This document shows, piece by piece, positions 34,572 to 43,472 of a stretch of 64,000 bases of DNA (positions within the stretch are counted from its first letter, which is position 1; each line of letters starts with the position of its first letter). Below the pieces are notes generated by a model. The model had not been told where the DNA came from. It did no database searches and saw only the letters and a program-made list of their open reading frames with translations. Origin of the DNA: Candidatus Symbiothrix dinenymphae. GTDB taxonomy: Bacteria > Bacteroidota > Bacteroidia > Bacteroidales > Azobacteroidaceae. The position numbers were made by a program, and so were the translations under genes. The stretch is taken from NCBI GenBank assembly GCA_001417715.1, contig BBRT01000001.1, positions 41,658 to 105,657 of the forward strand, given 5' to 3'.

Positions 34572-36923
34572 ATGAAAAAAATTGTATTATTGAGTTATTG
34601 GTTGTGTGTGCAATTGCTTGTGGCACAGCAGCCTGAGTATGCCACTCCGGAAAATATCCTGCGCACGGGGCAGCAGATGTATGCCGACCGCAATTATGTG
34701 GGCTGCAGCATCCAATTGAACCGTCTGAAGGAGGTTGCTGCTGCGAGCGACAACCGCGAGTTGGTCAAAGAAGCCGATTTTCTCTTGCTGGCATCGGCTT
34801 TTCGGTTGGGCGAATTGAAGAATGCGAATGCTATTGAGGCTTATATCAAGACCGAGCCGCAGTCCATTCACAGCAATGAACTCTACTTTATGATGGCTGA
34901 TGTGCTGTTTTCCCAAAAGAAGGTGGAAGCGGCTACGACGTGGTTGAGTAAGAGCGAAATGGACGACCTGCCGAAAGAGTATCAAAAGCGCTACTCTTTT
35001 TATGTGGGCATTTTGCAACTCCAAGCCGGGCAATATGAGGCTGCTGAGCAGCAGTTTACACCTCTGGCTGATGACCCTGCTTTTCAGCAGGATTTGCCTT
35101 ATTATATGTCGCAAATTGCTTTTGCCAAAGGCGATTATGCGGCGGTCGTTCAGCAGTTGCAGCCGTTGGTCAGCAAAAATTCCACTGCATTTTCGCCCGA
35201 AGATTATGCCCGACTGGGGATTTCCTTTTACAAGCAGGACAACTATCCGGAAGCCGTCCGGTACCTCGAGAAAGCTCAAAATTTGGAGCGGTCAGCCCTC
35301 AAACAAAATGTGCTTCTTGCGCTGGGGTTGTCGTTCGTGGAACTTGAAAATACAGATAAAGCCTTACCTGCCTTTGAATTAGCTGCGCGGATGAATTTCG
35401 ACCGCAAGGCGAAGGAGGTGGCGATGTATAATCATGCAATCTTGTTTCACAGCCATTCCTCATCATCGCTGGACGAATCAATGGCAGTGTTGGAGAATTT
35501 CATCAACGCTTTTCCGCAGTCCCAATATGCTGAGATGGTCTATGATGCGCTCATTGATGCCTATTTGACCTCCAAGGAGTACGATGCGGCATTGGCTTCG
35601 ATTGCAAAAATTCAAAATCCGAGCGATAAGTTGCTGCAAGTGAAGCAACAACTGCTGTTTTACCTCGGAACGATAGAATTGATTAACAACCGTTACGATG
35701 CGGCGATTAACTATTTCAAACAGGCAATCGCTGTGGGCAATTATGCAGACAAAGCAGCCGCAACTTATTGGCTGGCAGAGTCTTATTTCCACAAAGGGGA
35801 TTTTACACAGGCAGCGAAAAGTTATAAGGAGTATTTGCAGTTACCAGTTACCAGTTACCAGTTGGTTGCGGGGGCTAATTATGGGTTGGGGTATTGTGCG
35901 TTTAAGCGGAAGGATTATACGCAGGCGGAGAGTTATTTTAAAGCCTTTATTGCGAAGGAAAAGGGCGATAAGAATATGCAGGGGGATGCGTATGCCCGTT
36001 TGGGTGATTGCTATTTTGAAAAACGCCGCTTCAAGGAGGCGGAAACGGCTTACAGTCAAGCCGAAAAATTGGCTCCGGCTTCTGCCGATTACACGCTGTT
36101 TCAAAAGGGCTATGTGCTTGGTTTACAGAAAGATTACCGCGGCAAAGTGGAACAGATGGACGCGCTCATTCGCCGTTCGCCACAGTCGCCCTACTTGGCT
36201 GCCGCACTCTATGAAAAAGGGCGCGCACAGGTGATGCTGCACGATGATAACGCGGCTATCAGCACCTACCAAAGCCTGCTGACACGTTTCCCGGATGCCA
36301 AAGAAGCTCCAAAAGCAGGGTTGGAGATTGGCTTGCTCCACTACAATGCCGCCAATACTCAGCAGGCACTTGCGGCTTACAAGCAGGTGGTGTCAAAATA
36401 TCCCGACAGCGAGGAGGCGAAAGTGGCATTGCAAGACCTGAAATCGGTCTATTTTGATGCCAACGACATTGAAGGCTATGCCGATTACGTCCGCACGCTG
36501 GATGGGATGGTGACTTTTGATGCGGAGGAGCAGGAAAAATTGACGTATCTGGCGGCAGAACGGCTGCTCAACGAAAAACAATATCAAAACGCACAACAAG
36601 CATTGGAAAATTACCTGAAAAACTACCCCCAAGGTGCGTTCAAGTCGGAAGCCTACCACTATTTGGCATCCATCCTGTTTGAGCAAAAGCAGCATCTGGA
36701 AGCCATAGAAGCCATCAACACCTTCATCGAGCAGGAGTCGCCCAACACCTACTGGCTGGCAAAAAGTTTCATCCTCCTATCCGACATTTATGTGGCAGAG
36801 GGCGACATCATGCAAGCGCGCCAATACTTGGAAAGCCTGCAAACCAATTATCCAAACAAGCACGATGATATTTTGCAAATTGTGGAAGGCAGGTTGAAAA
36901 AAATACCGGAGGGTGGTGATTAG
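34572..36923 (+). CDS. Large exported tetratricopeptide repeat protein
   Basis: A 783-residue protein with a signal peptide (MKKIVLLSYWLCVQLLVAQ) and about fifteen to eighteen TPR-like units spread over the whole length, including TPR_6-type blocks such as YPDSEEAKVALQDLK. It is probably periplasmic or outer-membrane associated and acts as a protein scaffold, in the manner of YbgF/BamD-like repeat proteins; a specific partner is not evident. The start at 34572 is set by the promoter and signal peptide. A heptamer array adds QLPVTSYQLVAG near residue 425. A nuclease gene follows 30 bases later. Confidence 0.82.
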   Translation: MKKIVLLSYWLCVQLLVAQQPEYATPENILRTGQQMYADRNYVGCSIQLNRLKEVAAASDNRELVKEADFLLLASAFRLGELKNANAIEAYIKTEPQSIHSNELYFMMADVLFSQKKVEAATTWLSKSEMDDLPKEYQKRYSFYVGILQLQAGQYEAAEQQFTPLADDPAFQQDLPYYMSQIAFAKGDYAAVVQQLQPLVSKNSTAFSPEDYARLGISFYKQDNYPEAVRYLEKAQNLERSALKQNVLLALGLSFVELENTDKALPAFELAARMNFDRKAKEVAMYNHAILFHSHSSSSLDESMAVLENFINAFPQSQYAEMVYDALIDAYLTSKEYDAALASIAKIQNPSDKLLQVKQQLLFYLGTIELINNRYDAAINYFKQAIAVGNYADKAAATYWLAESYFHKGDFTQAAKSYKEYLQLPVTSYQLVAGANYGLGYCAFKRKDYTQAESYFKAFIAKEKGDKNMQGDAYARLGDCYFEKRRFKEAETAYSQAEKLAPASADYTLFQKGYVLGLQKDYRGKVEQMDALIRRSPQSPYLAAALYEKGRAQVMLHDDNAAISTYQSLLTRFPDAKEAPKAGLEIGLLHYNAANTQQALAAYKQVVSKYPDSEEAKVALQDLKSVYFDANDIEGYADYVRTLDGMVTFDAEEQEKLTYLAAERLLNEKQYQNAQQALENYLKNYPQGAFKSEAYHYLASILFEQKQHLEAIEAINTFIEQESPNTYWLAKSFILLSDIYVAEGDIMQARQYLESLQTNYPNKHDDILQIVEGRLKKIPEGGD
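35838..35865. repeat. Heptamer array inside TPR protein gene
   Basis: CAGTTAC three times, then CAGTTGG, in frame, translated QLPVTSYQL between two TPR helices. The units are identical to those in the array at 30527. Confidence 0.9.
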
Positions 36924-36953
36924 ATTTTTTAGATTGTAAAAAAAACAGAAATT

Positions 36954-38156
36954 ATGAGTAACACATTGAACAGTCCTGATTTTAAACAGTGGCTTGGGTC
37001 GCTGAAATTACGCATTCGCCAAAGTCAGATTAAGGCAGCAATACGAATAAACGAAGAATTGCTACGCCTCTATTGGGATTTGGGGCATGACATTGTAGTG
37101 CGCCAGATGGATGCCGTCTGGGGAAGTGGCTTTTTTGAACAGTTGAGCAAGGAATTACGAGCAGAATTTCCGGATATGAGCGGATTTTCCGGCACAAACT
37201 TAAAATACTGTAAACGGTTTTATCAGTTCTACACTCAAGACGAAACAATTTTCCACCAAGTTGGTGGAAAATCACAAAGTACTGAAAAACAAGACGTTAT
37301 AATTCGTCAGCAAGTTGCTGACGAAATTCGTCACCTAGTTGGTGACGAATTTAAAGTCCACCCAATTTTTCAAATACCTTGGTTCCATCACGTGCAAATT
37401 ATCACCAAATGCAAGTCAGTAAAAGAAGCCCTGTTTTATGTTCGCAAAACCATTGAAAATGGTTGGAGCAGGGCTATGTTGATGAACTTTTTGGATACAA
37501 ATTTGTATCAACGGCAAGGCAAAGCACTCAACAACTTTGACAGACTGCTACCCGATGTGCAGAGCGACTTGGCAAAAGAGATGCTGAATGACCCCTCTAA
37601 TTTTGATTTTATTACACTTACGGATGGATATAAAGAGCGCGAACTCGAAATAGCCCTGTCCGAAAACATTACGAAGATGCTTTTGGAACTCGGTGACGGT
37701 TTTGCATACATGGGGCGGCAAGTGCCTATCCAAGTTGGCGACAAGGAACTGTTTATGGATATGCTATTTTACAACGTGAAATTGCGTTGTTTTGTGGTGG
37801 TAGAGTTGAAAGCCGTTGATTTTGACGGTGCGTTCACAGGACAGTTGGGCGTTTATGTGTCGGCAGTTAATCACCAACTGCGCGGCGAGCACGACAATCC
37901 CACATTGGGTTTGCTGATTTGCAAAACCAAAGACAACGTGATGGCGCAATATGCACTCGAAAGCAGCAACCAACCGATAGGCATTTCGGAATACAAACTG
38001 TCGCACCTGCTACCCGAAAACATGAAATCATCGCTACCATCAATAGAGGAGATAGAGAATAAATTGAAAGATATTCCGGAACCGGATGTGCAGGTAGGCT
38101 TAAATATCGAAGCAAGTGGCACAGATGCGCATAATTTGATAACAAACCAAAAATGA
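36954..38156 (+). CDS. YhcG-type PD-(D/E)XK nuclease (DUF1016)
   Basis: A 400-residue DUF1016 protein. The N-terminal helical domain (about 10-90, with LLRLYWDLGHDI and NLKYCKRFYQFY) is followed by a linker and a C-terminal PD-(D/E)XK nuclease-like domain (about 140-360) with FMDMLFYNVKLRCFVVVELKAV, in which Asp, Glu and Lys fit the catalytic core, and NPTLGLLIC. Such nucleases are predicted to act in DNA recombination or defence. The linker (residues about 99-133) is built from three palindromes in the DNA. Complete, unlike the second copy at 46480-47455. It overlaps dnaG by ATGA and follows the TPR gene by 30 bases. Confidence 0.9.
   Translation: MSNTLNSPDFKQWLGSLKLRIRQSQIKAAIRINEELLRLYWDLGHDIVVRQMDAVWGSGFFEQLSKELRAEFPDMSGFSGTNLKYCKRFYQFYTQDETIFHQVGGKSQSTEKQDVIIRQQVADEIRHLVGDEFKVHPIFQIPWFHHVQIITKCKSVKEALFYVRKTIENGWSRAMLMNFLDTNLYQRQGKALNNFDRLLPDVQSDLAKEMLNDPSNFDFITLTDGYKERELEIALSENITKMLLELGDGFAYMGRQVPIQVGDKELFMDMLFYNVKLRCFVVVELKAVDFDGAFTGQLGVYVSAVNHQLRGEHDNPTLGLLICKTKDNVMAQYALESSNQPIGISEYKLSHLLPENMKSSLPSIEEIENKLKDIPEPDVQVGLNIEASGTDAHNLITNQK
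37248..37352. repeat. Three codon-phased palindromes in YhcG linker
   Basis: Perfect palindromes at 37248-37272 (12-base arms, TTTTCCACCAA side), 37303-37325 (11-base arms TTCGTCAGCAA) and 37324-37352 (12-base arms AAATTCGTCACC, 5-base centre). Centres at 37260, 37314 and 37338 are 54 and 24 bases apart and each is the first base of a GTT (Val) codon, giving HQVG, QQVA and HLVG in the protein. Confidence 0.95.
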
Positions 38157-40180
38157 TTGACAATCAGACAGTTGAGCGCATTCAAGCAACGGCACAAATC
38201 TTTGAGGTGGTGTCCGATTTTGTTTCGCTTCGCAAGCGGGGCGTGAGTTGGGTGGGGTTGTGTCCGTTTCATGAGGATAAGACGCCCTCATTTTATGTGT
38301 CGCCTGCTAAGAATATCTGTAAGTGCTTTGCTTGTGGCGAGGGGGGCACGCCTGCGCACTTCATTATGAAGCATGAGCAGATGTCGTACCCCGAAGCGTT
38401 GAAATATTTGGCGAAGAAGTACAATATTGAGGTGCGCGAAACCGAACTTACTGACGAACAAAAACAGGCGCACAATGAGCGTGAGGCGTTGTTTATCATC
38501 AACGGCTTTGCACAAAAAACATTTACCGACCAGCTGCTTATCTCCGAAGAAGGGCAAAATATTGGCTTGTCCTACTTCCGTGAGCGCGGTTTCAGGGAAG
38601 ATATCATCAAGAAATTTCAGTTGGGTTATGCGTTTGAACAGCGCGATGCCTTTACGCAAACTGCCCTCACAGCGGGTTACAAGCAGGCTCTTTTGGAAAA
38701 AGTGGGCTTGACGATTGTGGGAGACAACGACTATGTGGCAGACCGGTTTCGCGGGCGTGTGATGTTTCCCGTGCACAGTTTGTCGGGCAAAATTGTTGCG
38801 TTTGGCGGTCGTGTGTTGCAGAAAGATGCGAAAACCGCCAAATACGTCAATTCGCCCGAAAGCGAGATTTACCACAAGAGCAACGAGCTGTACGGCATTT
38901 ACCTGGCGCGTCAGGCTATCGTGAAGCAGGACAAATGCTTCCTTGTGGAGGGCTACACCGATGTGATTTCGATGCACCAGGCGGGCATCGAAAATGTGGT
39001 GGCATCATCGGGCACGGCACTGACTTTGGGGCAAATACAGCTCATCCGACGGTTTACAAACAACGTTACAGTACTTTATGACGGCGATTCGGCAGGTATT
39101 AAGGCGGCAGTGCGCGGGATTGATTTGCTGCTCGAAGCGGGGCTAAACATCAAAATCGTGTTGCTGCCCGAAGGCGAAGACCCCGATTCGTTTTCAAAAA
39201 AGCAGTCGGCAACCACATTTCACGACTACATCAAGGCACACGAGGAGGATTTTGTGCAGTTCAAAACAGGCTTACTGCTCAAAGATGTCGGCAACGACCC
39301 CGTCAAAAAAGCGCACATCATCAACGAAATTGTCGCAACCATCGCCCTCATCCCCGAAGAAATCATCCGTCTGGTGTACGTCAAAGAATGCTCACGCCTC
39401 CTCGACATGGACGAGCGCGTACTCGTCCGCACCATCGCCCAAAAACGGCAAGAACTATTGCTACGCAGAAGACCGGAAACATCCTACAACAATCCAAATG
39501 CCCCATCTCCCTCTGTCATTGCGGGCTTGACCCGCAACCCCCTGCCCGAAAATGCCCCCGCCCCCATTGATGAAAACGTCCCTGCAAAACCGTGGCATGC
39601 CACGCCCCAACAACAATCTCCATTAGAACCCTACGAGCGCAACCTCCTCTACTACATCGTCCGCTACGGCGAAAAAAACATGACCTATGTGGACGACGAA
39701 ACACAGGAAACACTCTTTGGCAATGTGACCGAATACATCGTGCAAAATTTGCAGGAAGACGAACTGGAATTATCTAATCCTCTCTACAAAAGCATTTTAG
39801 ATGAAGCATTCGCGCATTATCAGGAAGAAGGATTTGTGGCAGAACACTATTTTCAAAACCATCCTGACCCAACCATCAGCCAATTTGCGGTGGACATCTC
39901 AACCAACAAATACATCGAAAGCAAGGTACATTCCAAGCATAAAAAGGTGGTGACAGAAGAAGAAAAATTGCTCGAATTAGTGCTCTACGCCGTCTTAAAC
40001 TACAAAGACGCCATCCTCAAACAGCAAATGGACGACCTCACCCGCCAAATCGCCGAGGCAGAAGCCGGTCAAGACACAGAAAAGTTGCAACAGTTAGTCG
40101 CGCAACTCACCGACCTCTGGCGCAAATCCAAAAAAGAGCTTGCCCTGCACCTGAGGGAGCGGATTATTACAAAGATTTGA
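38153..40180 (+). CDS. dnaG: DNA primase
   Basis: A 675-residue DnaG, which makes RNA primers at the replication fork. The N-terminal CHC2 zinc finger uses Cys-37, His-40, Cys-58 and Cys-61; the catalytic core has the RNA-polymerase basic stretch and the TOPRIM motifs VEGYTDVISMHQAG and LYDGDSAGIKA; a C-terminal helicase-binding region follows. A REP-like palindrome is inserted in the linker before that region (residues about 454-464, SVIAGLTRNPL), a tolerant position. Translationally coupled to the YhcG gene (ATGA overlap), which is unusual because dnaG is normally with other replication or cell-envelope genes. Confidence 0.96.
   Translation: MIDNQTVERIQATAQIFEVVSDFVSLRKRGVSWVGLCPFHEDKTPSFYVSPAKNICKCFACGEGGTPAHFIMKHEQMSYPEALKYLAKKYNIEVRETELTDEQKQAHNEREALFIINGFAQKTFTDQLLISEEGQNIGLSYFRERGFREDIIKKFQLGYAFEQRDAFTQTALTAGYKQALLEKVGLTIVGDNDYVADRFRGRVMFPVHSLSGKIVAFGGRVLQKDAKTAKYVNSPESEIYHKSNELYGIYLARQAIVKQDKCFLVEGYTDVISMHQAGIENVVASSGTALTLGQIQLIRRFTNNVTVLYDGDSAGIKAAVRGIDLLLEAGLNIKIVLLPEGEDPDSFSKKQSATTFHDYIKAHEEDFVQFKTGLLLKDVGNDPVKKAHIINEIVATIALIPEEIIRLVYVKECSRLLDMDERVLVRTIAQKRQELLLRRRPETSYNNPNAPSPSVIAGLTRNPLPENAPAPIDENVPAKPWHATPQQQSPLEPYERNLLYYIVRYGEKNMTYVDDETQETLFGNVTEYIVQNLQEDELELSNPLYKSILDEAFAHYQEEGFVAEHYFQNHPDPTISQFAVDISTNKYIESKVHSKHKKVVTEEEKLLELVLYAVLNYKDAILKQQMDDLTRQIAEAEAGQDTEKLQQLVAQLTDLWRKSKKELALHLRERIITKI
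39513..39542. repeat. REP-like palindrome inside dnaG
   Basis: A near-perfect copy: TGTCATTGCGGGCTTGACCC followed by GCAACCCC. It is translated as VIAGLTRNPL in the linker between the TOPRIM core and the helicase-binding domain. Confidence 0.9.
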
Positions 40181-40257
40181 AACCTTAAATCCGCAAGCCA
40201 AAAAAAGGCAACCGCATTAAAGCGATTTGCGCCACCCCACCCCACCGGATTTTACTT

Positions 40258-40302
40258 TTATCTGTGGAAAAATCTGAAAAATTTGTATTTTTCCATAGAT
40301 AA
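40258..40302. promoter_or_regulatory. Inverted repeat upstream of DUF4143 gene promoter
   Basis: Arms TTATCTGTGGAAAAAT (40258-40273) and ATTTTTCCATAGATAA (40287-40302) pair with one mismatch. It lies immediately upstream of the -7 element at 40306-40313 and spans the expected -33 region, so it is a candidate operator. Confidence 0.6.
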
Positions 40303-40305
40303 TTG

Positions 40306-40313
40306 TATCTTTG
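40306..40313 (+). promoter_or_regulatory. Promoter -7 element of DUF4143 ATPase gene
   Basis: TATCTTTG (fits TAnnTTTG), 20 bases before the chosen ATG at 40334. Confidence 0.65.
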
Positions 40314-40333
40314 CCGAAAATTTTGATGTATTT

Positions 40334-41626
40334 ATGAAACGGAAAATCTATGACGAATTGGTCAAATGGAAAAATAAGCCCAACAGGATGCCTCTGATTG
40401 TCAACGGTGCGCGACAGGTGGGTAAGAGCTTCATTTTGAAAGAGTTCGGCGAGCACGAGTTTGACAACTGCATTATTGTCAATCTTGAAACCGACAAAGC
40501 ATTGGTGGAAAAATTTGAGACATATATCACGCCTGTGCCTATTCTTCAATACTTGGAATCTGCTCATTCTCAGCGGATTATTCCGAGTAAGACATTGATT
40601 GTGTTCGATGAGATTCAGGCGTGCGAAAGGGCATTGACTTCCTTGAAATACTTTTGCGAAGAAGTACCCGAATATCATATTGTGGCGGCAGGTTCGCTGC
40701 TTGGAGTGGCTGTAAACCGCAAAAAATATTCATTCCCGGTGGGTAAAGTCGATGAAATAAATCTGTTTCCAATGGATTTTGAAGAGTTTTTGTGGGCAAT
40801 GGGGCGAGAAAATTTTGCCACTTTGATTCGCGAACACTACGCCTCCAACGAGCCATTGGATGTCCATTCGATGGCGATAGATTTTTACAACAAATTCCTG
40901 ATAGTCGGTGGAATGCCTGCTGCCGTGAAGGAATTTATTGCAACCAATAGCTTCGTGGCCGTTGCAGATATTCAAAACAGAGTTTTGAACGAATACATCG
41001 CTGATATGTCGAAATATGCCGAACCCGCAACAAGCATCAAAATACGCGCCTGCTACGAATCTATCCCCGCTCAGTTGGCGAAAGAGAACCACAAATTTCA
41101 ATACAATGTGGTACAGAAAGGGGGGAGTGTCACCATTTTTGGCGAATCAATAGACTGGCTCAAATATGCGGGTGTTATTCTGAAATGTCAAAAAACAACC
41201 CAAGGCACGATTCCGATTAAAGTGTATGTCGATTTGAGCGATTTCAAACTCTATATGTCGGATGTGGGAATGCTCGTGATGCAGTCGGGAATGGGGACAC
41301 AAACCATCCTGTCGCCTCTCAAAACAGACAGTCCGTTTATGGGAGCGATTGCAGAAAACTATGTGGCACAAGCCTTTGCCGCCAATCACACGCCATTGCT
41401 CTACTGGAAAAATGACAACACTGCCGAGGTTGATTTCGTCATTCAAACCGACGTTGCCGTGATTCCCATTGAGGTAAAAAGTGGCGTGAGGGTACGTTCC
41501 AAAAGCATGGCTATCTTCATCGAAAAATACAACTGCCCCTACGGCATTCGCATCTCAAAGAAAAATTTTGGGTTTGAAAACGGGATAAAATCCGTGCCGC
41601 TGTATGCCGTGTTTTGCATTGCATGA
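40334..41626 (+). CDS. AAA ATPase with DUF4143 domain
   Basis: A 430-residue protein: N-terminal AAA_14 ATPase with Walker A GARQVGKSF and Walker B TLIVFDEIQACERAL, then a DUF4143 C-terminal domain that has a PD-(D/E)XK-like pattern (NTAEVDFVIQTDVAVIPIEVKSG, split here as AEVDFVI and PIEVKSG) and ends SVPLYAVFCIA. Length is normal. The family is frequent in prokaryotic genomes and its role is poorly known; some are predicted to work in DNA processing or defence. The start at 40334 gives the typical KRKIYDELVKWKN. A relative (435-frame) lies at 53651-54943. Confidence 0.9.
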   Translation: MKRKIYDELVKWKNKPNRMPLIVNGARQVGKSFILKEFGEHEFDNCIIVNLETDKALVEKFETYITPVPILQYLESAHSQRIIPSKTLIVFDEIQACERALTSLKYFCEEVPEYHIVAAGSLLGVAVNRKKYSFPVGKVDEINLFPMDFEEFLWAMGRENFATLIREHYASNEPLDVHSMAIDFYNKFLIVGGMPAAVKEFIATNSFVAVADIQNRVLNEYIADMSKYAEPATSIKIRACYESIPAQLAKENHKFQYNVVQKGGSVTIFGESIDWLKYAGVILKCQKTTQGTIPIKVYVDLSDFKLYMSDVGMLVMQSGMGTQTILSPLKTDSPFMGAIAENYVAQAFAANHTPLLYWKNDNTAEVDFVIQTDVAVIPIEVKSGVRVRSKSMAIFIEKYNCPYGIRISKKNFGFENGIKSVPLYAVFCIA

Positions 41627-41741
41627 CCGGGCTCCCCAATGACAAAAACTGTAAACATATCCCAAATAAACATAATCATTGTTAAACTTAAAAAAAAATC
41701 CATTGTCATTCAGCACTATTGCGAAATAGCAACAAAACAAT

Positions 41742-41749
41742 TACCTTTG
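41742..41749 (+). promoter_or_regulatory. Promoter -7 element of dicarboxylate symporter gene
   Basis: TACCTTTG with a TTG (41719-41721) 20 bases upstream as -33 element; the ATG at 41785 is 36 bases downstream. Confidence 0.75.
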
Positions 41750-41784
41750 CGGCGGAATTTGTAAAATAAAAATCTGTAAAATAT

Positions 41785-42951
41785 ATGAAAACTATTTTCA
41801 CCGGTCTTCCGTTCAAACTCATTGTCGGGTTGGGCATTGGCATTGTTTTAGGTTTGTGGGCTAACGAAGCCTTCATGCAAGTGATTATTACATTGCAACG
41901 GCTTGCAGGTCAGGTAATTATGTATGTTGTGCCGTTGATTATCATTGGCTTCATTGCCCCGAGCATCACTAAACTTGGGTTGAATGCCTCTAAAATGCTG
42001 GGCATTGCGTTGGGGATTGCTTACATTTCGAGCGTCGGGGCGGCGTTATTTTCCACTGCGGCGGGGTATTCCATCATCCCGCATCTCAATATCGCAGCAA
42101 GTGCAGAGGGTAATCGCGAGTTGCCAAAGGTGATTTTTGATTTGGGCATTCCGCAAATTATGTCGGTGATGAGTGCGCTGGTGTTTGCCATCCTCGTTGG
42201 GTTGGCGGCTGTGTGGACTAATGCCCGGAAAATTATTGCGGCATTTGATGAGTTTCAAAATATTGTAATTGCTATTGTGGTTAAGGTGATAATTCCCATT
42301 TTGCCGTTTTTCATCGGCTTCACATTTGCCACGCTGGCTTATGAGGGTAGCCTCACGCACCAATTGCCCGTCTTTTTGGTGGTGATACTCATCGTGATTG
42401 TCGGGCATTTCATCTGGATGGCACTGCTCTACGGATTGGCAGGGGTGTATTCCGGCAAAAATCCGTTTCGCGTGTTGAAGCATTACGCGCCCGCTTATAT
42501 CACGGCTATTGGGACGATGTCGTCTGCCGCCACATTGCCCGTTGCTTTGAGTTGCGCTCGCAAATCCGATGCGTTGCGTCCCGATATGGTGAGTTTTGGC
42601 ATCCCGCTTTTCGCCAATATCCACCTCTGCGGGTCGGTGCTCACGGAAACATTTTTTGTGATGACCGTTTCGCAAGTGCTTTACGGCACATTGCCTGAAC
42701 TATCCACTATGGTGCTGTTTTGCTGCCTGTTAAGTATATTTGCCATTGCCGCGCCGGGGGTTCCGGGTGGCACGGTGATGGCATCGCTCGGATTGATAGT
42801 AACCGTGCTGGGCTTCGATGCCGCCGGTACAGCCCTGATGCTAACGATATTTGCCCTGCAAGACAGTTTTGGCACCGCCTGCAACGTCACCGGCGATGGT
42901 GCCTTGACGTTGATGCTTTCAGCCTATCAGGATAAACATCCTAAACAGTGA
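41785..42951 (+). CDS. Dicarboxylate/amino acid:cation symporter (SLC1/DctA family)
   Basis: A 388-residue secondary transporter with eight membrane segments and two re-entrant loops, which moves C4-dicarboxylates or acidic amino acids with H+ or Na+. Signature stretches are the serine-rich GTMSSAATLPVAL (re-entrant HP1), PLFANIHLCGS, GVPGGTVMASL (HP2) and NVTGDGALTLML near the C-terminus. Succinate uptake or export would fit the neighbouring methylmalonyl-CoA pathway, but specificity is not readable. Convergent with pncC, seven bases apart. Confidence 0.93.
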   Translation: MKTIFTGLPFKLIVGLGIGIVLGLWANEAFMQVIITLQRLAGQVIMYVVPLIIIGFIAPSITKLGLNASKMLGIALGIAYISSVGAALFSTAAGYSIIPHLNIAASAEGNRELPKVIFDLGIPQIMSVMSALVFAILVGLAAVWTNARKIIAAFDEFQNIVIAIVVKVIIPILPFFIGFTFATLAYEGSLTHQLPVFLVVILIVIVGHFIWMALLYGLAGVYSGKNPFRVLKHYAPAYITAIGTMSSAATLPVALSCARKSDALRPDMVSFGIPLFANIHLCGSVLTETFFVMTVSQVLYGTLPELSTMVLFCCLLSIFAIAAPGVPGGTVMASLGLIVTVLGFDAAGTALMLTIFALQDSFGTACNVTGDGALTLMLSAYQDKHPKQ

Positions 42952-42958
42952 TATAAGT

Positions 42959-43429
42959 TTAATGCATTGTACCGAGAAGCATCTCAATGCCTGCCTCACA
43001 TGCCGCTGCAATGTTTTCTGCGCGATTGCCTCCAAAGTGAAAGACTTGTGAACAGAGTTTGTCGTTGTAAATGGCTGCAATCCAAACTGTTCCAACAGGC
43101 TTGTCAGGTGTTCCGCCATCGGGACCGGCAATGCCGGAGGTAGCAATGGCGCAATCGGAGGCAAAAATACGCTGTGCACCGCGCACCATCTGTTCCACAA
43201 CCGGCTGACTGACAGCACCATACAAGGCAACATCATCAGCATTCACACCCAATACATTGATTTTCGCCTCATTAGAATACGACACCACACCACCTCTGAA
43301 ATACTGCGAACAGCCCGAAATGGCAGTGAACAAAGATGCCAAGCGTCCACCGGTACAACTCTCGGCAAAACTTAGTGTCAAATTGCGTTCTTTCAGCAAC
43401 TTATCAAGGATGTTTTCGGCGTTTTTCAT
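42959..43429 (-). CDS. pncC: Nicotinamide-nucleotide amidohydrolase (CinA C-terminal domain)
   Basis: A 156-residue stand-alone CinA_C domain (PncC), which deamidates nicotinamide mononucleotide to nicotinate mononucleotide in NAD recycling. Typical features: LSFAESCTGGRLASLFT with the catalytic Ser, GVVSYSNEAKINVLGV, and SGIAGPDGGTPDKPVGTVWIA. The start at 43429 is preferred because the earlier ATG at 43450 is inside a perfect palindrome. It follows mutB on the same strand. Confidence 0.92.
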   Translation of the reverse strand: MKNAENILDKLLKERNLTLSFAESCTGGRLASLFTAISGCSQYFRGGVVSYSNEAKINVLGVNADDVALYGAVSQPVVEQMVRGAQRIFASDCAIATSGIAGPDGGTPDKPVGTVWIAAIYNDKLCSQVFHFGGNRAENIAAACEAGIEMLLGTMH

Positions 43430-43439
43430 ATTGCTTTTC

Positions 43440-43472
43440 AGACATTCCATATCTTAAAGATATGGAATGTCT
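43440..43472. promoter_or_regulatory. Perfect 33-bp palindrome between mutB and pncC
   Basis: Arms of 16 bases (AGACATTCCATATCTT and its complement) around a single A, overlapping the mutB stop codon at 43471-43473. There is no T run on either side, so it is not a classical terminator. It could be a processing site, an attenuator or an operator for pncC. Confidence 0.75.

Noticed and set aside
40217..40678. Minus-strand open frame at the start of the DUF4143 gene
   Set aside because: Shadow of the conserved ATPase coding sequence; no start context.
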